Below are positions 14,815 to 18,126 of a DNA stretch of 18,126 nucleotides, piece after piece. The position numbers and the translations under genes were made by a program. The number at the start of each line of letters is the position of its first letter. Position 1 is the first letter of the stretch. The notes beneath the pieces were generated by a model. That model was not told the DNA's origin. It saw nothing but the letters and a program-made list of their open reading frames with translations, and did no database searches. Origin of the DNA: JAYTQG01 sp043746815 (GTDB taxonomy: Bacteria; Actinomycetota; Thermoleophilia; Miltoncostaeales; Miltoncostaeaceae); the NCBI GenBank assembly GCA_043746815.1, contig JAYTQG010000208.1, positions 1-18,126 on the forward strand. Reading direction: 5' to 3'.

Positions 14815-15184
14815 TCACGAGACTCCGCCACCGCTGGCTTCATCGAGCGCCCCCTTGGTTTCCGGGAGTGCCGCCAGTTGTGCGGTGGCGGCGCCCCATC
14901 CCTCTGCGAAGCCGAGCTCTTCGTGGCGCGCGCGACGTCGGGTCACTGTGTTTCACGACCACCGGGTAGTCGGTACCGTCGGGATGGTCGAGCATCATGA
15001 TCACGGCGGTAGTGACGATCGGATCCGGCGTGTTGGGGCGCCAGCTGCTGTTCACGGGGTTGGTGAAGGCGAGCTGCTCGCCGTCGATGACCGCGAGGAA
15101 GCATGCATCGAGATGGGGTCGGAACTCGACTCCATCGTCGCTCATGGAGGTGACCCATCGCTCCCCTGCCCGCTGCCTGTGGTC
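14815..15184 (-). pseudogene. SRPBCC/AHSA1-domain protein remnant, 5'-truncated and frameshifted
   Basis: Read from 15184 downward, the frame gives DHRQRAGERWVTSMSDDG, then CFLAVIDGEQLAFTN, SSWRPNTP and a 'DHPDGTDYPVVVKHSDPTSR' strand. This matches the AHSA1/SRPBCC pattern ('GGrf.tvm..pdG', 'CfLeVvp.erLvfTd', 'fRPs..p', 'YtarvlH'). The expected ending HEELGFAEGWG...QLAAL follows in another frame to a TGA at 14815-14817. The switch falls in an alternating GC tract at 14926-14934; adding one GC unit restores 'SRARHEELGF'. The N-terminal third of the domain is missing, and unrelated Ig-like sequence abuts at about 15185. No function is expected from this copy. Confidence 0.75.
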
Positions 15185-15187
15185 CAG

Positions 15188-15427
15188 CCCAAAATCATCG
15201 GCACATATCGCGTGGGCCGAACCCCGAGGTGCGCGACCGGCCAATTCACCGGCGCAAGCCGCGTCACGGTCTACTGGCGCCGCGACGGTCGGAAAATCCG
15301 CGCTGCATCTGGTTCCCGCTACCGTCTGAGCGCAGCCGACCGTGGTCACATTGCTACGCGCAAAGTCGACGCCAGCTCGAGTGCGGGGCACACGACCGTC
15401 GCATCAGTCAGCGTCGTCCCACGGTAG
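15188..15427 (+). pseudogene. C-terminal Ig-like domain remnant of a surface protein
   Basis: This segment encodes PKIIGTYRVGRTPRCATGQF, then 'YWRRDGRKIRAASGSRYRL', 'SAADRGHIATRKVDASSSAG' and ends in TAG at 15425-15427. It follows the secreted Ig-like repeat pattern 'P.I.G...VG.tL.C..G.W.g...y.W.rdG..I.gat..tY.lt.aD.Gh...c.V.AsN..G' common in actinobacterial surface proteins. Several consensus Cys and Trp positions are lost (for example Arg for Cys near 'TRKV'). No start codon or signal lies in front; the frame upstream is antisense to the SRPBCC remnant. It is a broken C-terminal end. Confidence 0.65.
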
Positions 15428-15450
15428 CCCGGACGTGCGTTTGCGACGCG

Positions 15451-15798
15451 TCACGGGGCCGCCAACTCTCCAACTCGGCGCCCCTCGGTGCCCGAGGTTG
15501 GGTCGACTGGCGTCCCCGACGCGTCGATCAGTGCCTGGAGGGCATGGAGATGGCCCCGAAGGGCTCTCCGGCCAGCACGGGTAAGTGTGATCCAAGTGGT
15601 GCGCCGTCCGTCGAGCGTCCCCTTCTTGCTTGTCACGTAGCCAGCCTCAGTGAGCGTGGTGATGTGCTTTGACAGCACCGAGTCCGCGATGTCGAGACGT
15701 CCACGCAGGGTGACGAACTCCGCCTGGTCGACGACAGCCAGAAGGGAGCAGAGGCGAAGGCGGATCGGCGCGTGAATGATCGGATCAAACTCGGTCAT
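15451..15798 (-). CDS. Winged-helix transcriptional regulator (HTH_34/MarR-like)
   Basis: A 115-residue DNA-binding protein. It starts MTEFDPIIHAPIRLRLCSLL, with the winged helix 'LDIADSVLSKHITTLTEAGYV' and wing 'SKKGTLDGRRTTWITLT', the pattern of small single-domain regulators (PF13601-type). No effector domain is visible beyond the C-terminal helix 'RALRGHLHALQALI'. The ATG (15796-15798) overlaps the stop of the membrane-protein gene in ATGA, so both come from one leaderless promoter at about 16285-16313. The regulator probably binds the twin palindromes there and represses its own operon (inference). Confidence 0.85.
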   Translation of the reverse strand: MTEFDPIIHAPIRLRLCSLLAVVDQAEFVTLRGRLDIADSVLSKHITTLTEAGYVTSKKGTLDGRRTTWITLTRAGRRALRGHLHALQALIDASGTPVDPTSGTEGRRVGELAAP

Positions 15799-16277
15799 CT
15801 GGCCGTACGAAATCGCGCCATCCACCAGCGGTCGGCGATCGCGGTCAACGGGACCACGCACAGCGCGACCAACGCTGAGGCGATGCCGTGGCCTTCGACC
15901 ATCAGCCAGGTTGACAGAACGATGCAGGGAACGAGTGCCAAGAGGAATGCGGCGATCACCGGCCACGTGGCACGCGGTCCGTTGAAGCCGCTGACCCAGG
16001 CGCCGTTGGCCTGCCGGAAACGGCGGATAGCGAACCCTGCGGCCGTTGCCTGGCACACCAGGCCGAGGGCGAATGCGACCGGCCCGAACTGCCAGCTGCT
16101 ATTCCCGACGGCGATGCCGAACGTGAAGGCAGCGTTTCCCGTGCCGGTTGTCAGGCTGTAGCCGCGCGGAAGCTTGAGATCGTTCGCGAAGCCATCTCGC
16201 GCGGCGGCCGCGTCGTCGAGCGCTGCTCGTGCGTCTGCTCTGGAAAGGGAGAATGAGGCGTCATGTGAGTTTTCCAT
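15795..16277 (-). CDS. Small membrane protein co-transcribed with a winged-helix regulator
   Basis: A 160-residue protein of unknown function. A polar N-terminus (MENSHDASFSLSRADARAAL...) of about 40 residues is followed by three or four transmembrane segments: near 46-60, 65-83 (FGPVAFALGLVCQATAAGF), 104-124 (ATWPVIAAFLLALVPCIVL) and 130-147 (GIASALVALCVVPLTA). The C-terminus is basic (RWWMARFRTAR). ATG 16275-16277 is chosen because a -35/-10 pair with operators ends just before it; the frame itself extends much further upstream but through unrelated debris. It overlaps the regulator by 4 bp. The small-membrane-protein plus regulator pairing suggests a sensor or transport role, not demonstrable from sequence. 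Confidence 0.78.
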   Translation of the reverse strand: MENSHDASFSLSRADARAALDDAAAARDGFANDLKLPRGYSLTTGTGNAAFTFGIAVGNSSWQFGPVAFALGLVCQATAAGFAIRRFRQANGAWVSGFNGPRATWPVIAAFLLALVPCIVLSTWLMVEGHGIASALVALCVVPLTAIADRWWMARFRTAR

Positions 16278-16313
16278 GTTGGAAAGTATCGCATGAACTT
16301 TCCAACATGGCAA
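16271..16313 (-). promoter_or_regulatory. Leaderless promoter overlapped by two palindromic operators
   Basis: On the minus strand, TTGCCA (16313-16308), a 17-bp spacer and GATACT (16290-16285) are followed after 7 nt by the ATG at 16277. Two dyads overlie it: TTTCCA-TGT-TGGAAA (16271-16285, perfect, over the start codon and the end of the -10) and TTTCCA-ACA-TGGCAA (16299-16313, one mismatch, over the -35). Their centres are 28 bp apart. In addition, CCATGTTGGAAAGT (16274-16287) and its exact complement (16297-16310) form a 14-bp inverted repeat with a 9-bp spacer. This is a convincing autoregulatory operator for the regulator at 15451-15798. Confidence 0.75.
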
Positions 16314-16408
16314 GTCCGTGTTGGCTTGATCGGCGGCCGGGACGTCGGGCCGCGGACTCCGGACGCTACCGACCCGACTCAGCCGTCGAGACCAAGTCTG
16401 CAAAGCCA

Positions 16409-16597
16409 CCAACCGGGCCGTGGGCAGCCGGTGCAGGAGCCTGGCAGGAGGTGCACTCCACCTATCTCGTCTGCGCGCAAGACCGAAGCACTCCCGCTCC
16501 GCTGCAACGCGCCTACGCCAAGCGGGCCGGGAGCGCCGTTGAACTCGATACTGGCCATCACCCGTTCCTTTCCCAGCCAGTCGCCCTCGCGACCTGA
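16409..16597 (+). pseudogene. C-terminal remnant of an alpha/beta hydrolase
   Basis: The plus-strand frame ending at TGA 16595-16597 encodes WQEVHSTYLVCAQDRSTP, then LQRAYAKRAGSAVELDTGHH and 'PFLSQPVALA'. This is the end of an alpha/beta hydrolase of the short esterase type: the strand before the catalytic acid (CAQDR), the cap-side helix and the catalytic His (DTGHHPF), with the final 'LS.P..LA' helix. The nucleophile elbow (G.S.G) and the first two thirds are absent; upstream lies the promoter of the divergent membrane-protein gene. There is no suitable start, so it is a relic. Homology is clear from about 16442 on and vague before that. Confidence 0.65.
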
Positions 16598-16742
16598 TTC
16601 TCGGGCTGTCACCGCCTTGAGCACACTCGCGGGGGACCGATGCGAGGACCCACAAGCTACGAGCAGACGGCCGAGTCACAGGGTCTTCGCAGATAGTGTC
16701 CTGAGTGAGACGCGCTGAGGCGGCAACAGAACGGAGCCACCC

Positions 16743-17357
16743 GTGGAGTGCCGCACGCTGCGCGACGCGACCGGCACGCCGGAACTGAATCATCTCTCGC
16801 CCGCGCCCTACGTCGTGATCGACAGCCCAGTCGCTCCGGGCTCTCAGGAGCTGCTGCAAGCACTCTCCGTACTCGAACAGTTGAGCACCCTCGTCAAGGC
16901 CTCCCGGCACGGCGCATCCGAGTACGAACATTACGCCCTCTTTCCGCTCGAAGGCGTTTGGGCGCTAATCGAAAACGACAAAACCCTCACCTTCGACGAG
17001 CGGGTCGCACCTGGCAAGATCATGATGCGCCAAGCCGACTCGGTCACACTCGCAGAGTTCCACGAGCACCGGCTGAGCCTCGGCCAGACAATTGGGAAGG
17101 GCCACGAGCGGTATCTCAACACGGCTCGGCTCGTGACCATCGACGAGGGACCCTGCGTCCAGATCCTCCACCTCGGTCCATACAACGATGAACCCGCGTC
17201 GTTCGCGATCATCGACGGCTTTCCCGAGGAGAACCAGCTCCAACGAGTGTCCGCGAACACCCACCGCGAGATCTACCTCGTCGACGCCCGCACCGCCCAA
17301 CCAGCCGCCTCTCAGACCGTCCTGCGTGTGCAGGTCACGGACTCGCCGGCCCGCTGA
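16743..17357 (+). CDS. GyrI-like small-molecule-binding domain protein
   Basis: A 204-residue soluble protein. The sequence follows the GyrI-like effector-binding pattern: 'PELNHLSPAPYVVIDSPVAP' at the start, a helix around 'QALSVLEQLSTLVKASR', then 'LEGVWALIE', and a C-terminal half with VQILHLGPYNDEPASFAIID, HREIYLVDAR and 'QTVLRVQV'. The family binds amphipathic or cationic small molecules, including in multidrug-sensing regulators; a stand-alone domain such as this may be a sensor or hydrolase. It starts at GTG 16743 with GGAG (16733-16736) 6 bp upstream. There is no DNA-binding domain. It sits between the hydrolase relic and the vapBC locus, with no obvious functional link to either. Confidence 0.82.
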   Translation: MECRTLRDATGTPELNHLSPAPYVVIDSPVAPGSQELLQALSVLEQLSTLVKASRHGASEYEHYALFPLEGVWALIENDKTLTFDERVAPGKIMMRQADSVTLAEFHEHRLSLGQTIGKGHERYLNTARLVTIDEGPCVQILHLGPYNDEPASFAIIDGFPEENQLQRVSANTHREIYLVDARTAQPAASQTVLRVQVTDSPAR

Positions 17358-17363
17358 CCCCAC

Positions 17364-17380
17364 GCGCTCGCTGGGAGCGC
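17364..17380. terminator. Small hairpin between convergent units
   Basis: GCGCTC (17364-17369) pairs with GAGCGC (17375-17380) across a 5-nt loop, just after the GyrI-like gene and before the end of the minus-strand vapC remnant. It has no T-run, so it is only a weak bidirectional terminator candidate. Confidence 0.25.
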
Positions 17381-17393
17381 TGTGCCTGGGCGT

Positions 17394-17632
17394 CTACCGA
17401 CGGTCTCCGATTCCGAGGCGTTCCGCGGTGGCGGCGAGCCGTTCGTCGCGGGTCCAGAATGTGGCGCCCGGCGTGAGGCGCGTGGCGACGATGAGTTGGG
17501 CGTCGACGTACCCGATGCCGAGGCCGCGGAGGGACTCGCTATCGGATGAGCGAACGGTTCCAAGTGTCCGGTAAGGCGGCGGCTACCGGCCGGGAGGTGA
17601 TCGATCCGCACGGAGGTGTCAACGAGGATCAC
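17394..17632 (-). pseudogene. vapC: vapC toxin gene with internal deletion and frameshift
   Basis: From GTG 17632 the frame gives MILVDTSVRIDHLPAGSRRL, then 'TGHLE', a normal PIN-domain start with Asp5 (the usual Trp in 'VWIDHL' is Arg). After about 27 residues it turns into a Pro/Ser/Ala-rich nonsense frame. The normal end, LRGLGIGYVDAQLIVATRL, then 'TRDERLAATAERLGIGDRR', appears in a second frame ending in TAG (CTA at 17394-17396). Only about 80 codons separate start and end, whereas such toxins have roughly 125-130 residues. The middle, with the conserved Glu of 'GELA', is therefore deleted, shifting the frame. The antitoxin gene upstream is intact. Confidence 0.78.
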
Positions 17633-17636
17633 CTCG

Positions 17637-17834
17637 CTAGTCGGGTGCTGCGCGTCGTCGCCCTGGGGCGCTCACGGCGGGCTCGGTTCTCGCGAGTCGG
17701 GCGAGGCGACGAGCACTCTCTCGTTGAATGAGTGCCGTGAGGGCTTGCCGGACAAGGGCGGTCTTCTCGGTTGTGCCGGTCAATCGCTGGGCTTCGGCGA
17801 GAAGGTCGTCGTCAAGTGCAAGTGTGGTGCGCAT
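17637..17834 (-). CDS. vapB: VapB-type ribbon-helix-helix antitoxin
   Basis: A 65-residue antitoxin. MRTTLALDDDLLAEAQRLTG forms the N-terminal ribbon and first helix, followed by TEKTALVRQALTALIQRESA and a basic tail containing 'RLARLARTEP'. This is the well-known VapB family with a DNA-binding N-terminus and toxin-binding C-terminus. AAGG lies about 6 nt upstream of the ATG. It ends 4 bp before the vapC start. Since its toxin is broken, this antitoxin is an orphan; it may still bind its own promoter or cross-neutralise another toxin (inference). Confidence 0.82.
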   Translation of the reverse strand: MRTTLALDDDLLAEAQRLTGTTEKTALVRQALTALIQRESARRLARLARTEPAVSAPGRRRAAPD

Positions 17835-18029
17835 TCAGAACCTTCCGTCCACGTCTAGCGACATCGCTGATGATATCGGCATGCCGATTCCAAGCACCGT
17901 TTGCGTTGCCTCCGGCCGGGCCCGAGCTGGACCATCGCGCCTGGCGCGTGATCGGTGCGACCGCCTCAGGATGTCGCGGAACTCCTCGATCGGCCGTGGC
18001 CGCAAGACCAGCGCCGAGGGGCCGAATTC
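17835..18029. other. Region without a recognisable gene
   Basis: Open frames exist on both strands here, but none shows a family I recognise, a convincing start or a ribosome binding site. The vapB promoter (minus strand) and possibly upstream elements of the rightmost gene must lie here. Given the debris on the left, decayed sequence is plausible. Confidence 0.4.
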
Positions 18030-18057
18030 CTGACGCTGGGCCAACGCGCTGTAGCCT
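18030..18057 (+). promoter_or_regulatory. Predicted promoter of the rightmost gene
   Basis: CTGACG (18030-18035), a 16-bp spacer and TAGCCT (18052-18057) precede the GTG at 18097 by about 40 bp. The -10 region GTAGCCT is identical to that of the ABC transporter promoter at 113-119. Unlike other genes here, this one has a leader with a strong ribosome binding site. Confidence 0.4.
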
Positions 18058-18096
18058 GAATCGGGCGAGTATTTCGGTACCCACGAGGAGGACAAT

Positions 18097-18126
18097 GTGA
18101 TCAAGAAACGACCGCTCTCCAGCCGT
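18097..18126 (+). CDS. Start of a gene cut by the window edge
   Basis: GTG 18097 is preceded by GAGGAGGA (18085-18092) at 4 bp, the strongest ribosome binding site in the window. Ten codons are visible (MIKKRPLSSR); the basic start could be a signal peptide beginning or a soluble protein. The ATG at 18095 is followed at once by a stop, so GTG is the start. The product cannot be identified. Confidence 0.6.
   Translation, partial: MIKKRPLSSR

Noticed and set aside
14855..15187. Upstream part of the plus-strand frame leading into the Ig-like remnant as its real N-terminus
   Set aside because: It is the antisense of the SRPBCC remnant and shows no signal peptide or Ig-like pattern.
16278..16931. 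N-terminal extension of the minus-strand membrane protein frame by more than 200 codons
   Set aside because: It runs through the operators and is antisense to the hydrolase relic and the GyrI-like start; the promoter and ATG at 16277 define the true start.

Overview
The window is high-GC, gene-dense bacterial chromosome. The family content points to an actinobacterium, with Thermoleophilia/Solirubrobacterales as my best guess: DUF4331 and NicO proteins, a DtxR-type repressor, a GyrI-like protein, the 'VGxT..C..G...GA...WxRDG' Ig-like repeat, a stand-alone DnaE without a C-terminal exonuclease, and several apparently leaderless promoters. No rRNA, tRNA, insertion sequence or CRISPR array is visible, so the taxonomic call is inference.

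Layout. Bases 1-84 hold the C-terminal tail of a beta-propeller-like protein. Bases 173-2733 encode an FbpC/FbpB-type ABC importer (ATPase plus a fused double permease) without its binding protein. Bases 2822-8673 form a metal-themed block: a secreted tandem PepSY-like protein, a DtxR/MntR-family regulator with an altered primary metal site, a secreted DUF4331 protein, a TPR protein and a NicO-family Ni/Co transporter with a long His-rich loop. The last two overlap by 4 bp. A strong hairpin separates the DUF4331 gene from the TPR gene. Bases 8721-9749 hold two toxin-antitoxin loci: a frameshifted Phd antitoxin followed by what may be the stub of a PIN toxin, then an intact AbrB-type antitoxin/PIN pair. 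Bases 9904-14697 hold dnaE, a Cys-rich conserved protein and a membrane-anchored polysaccharide deacetylase.

Bases 14698-18126 are a patchwork of debris and small genes: a frameshifted SRPBCC/AHSA1 remnant (minus) abutting an Ig-like domain remnant (plus), an intact two-gene minus-strand operon (membrane protein plus winged-helix regulator) controlled by two palindromic operators, an alpha/beta-hydrolase C-terminal remnant, an intact GyrI-like protein, a vapBC locus whose antitoxin is intact but whose toxin has an internal deletion and frameshift, and the first ten codons of a new gene at the right edge.

How the genes may work together: the most coherent candidate for an uncharacterised system is DtxR-like regulator / DUF4331 / TPR / NicO (possibly with the PepSY protein and the ABC importer) as an envelope metal-handling module. 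The other recurring theme is toxin-antitoxin decay: of three loci only one looks intact. A third is a repeated leaderless promoter layout, with a -10 hexamer 6 or 7 nt before the start codon.
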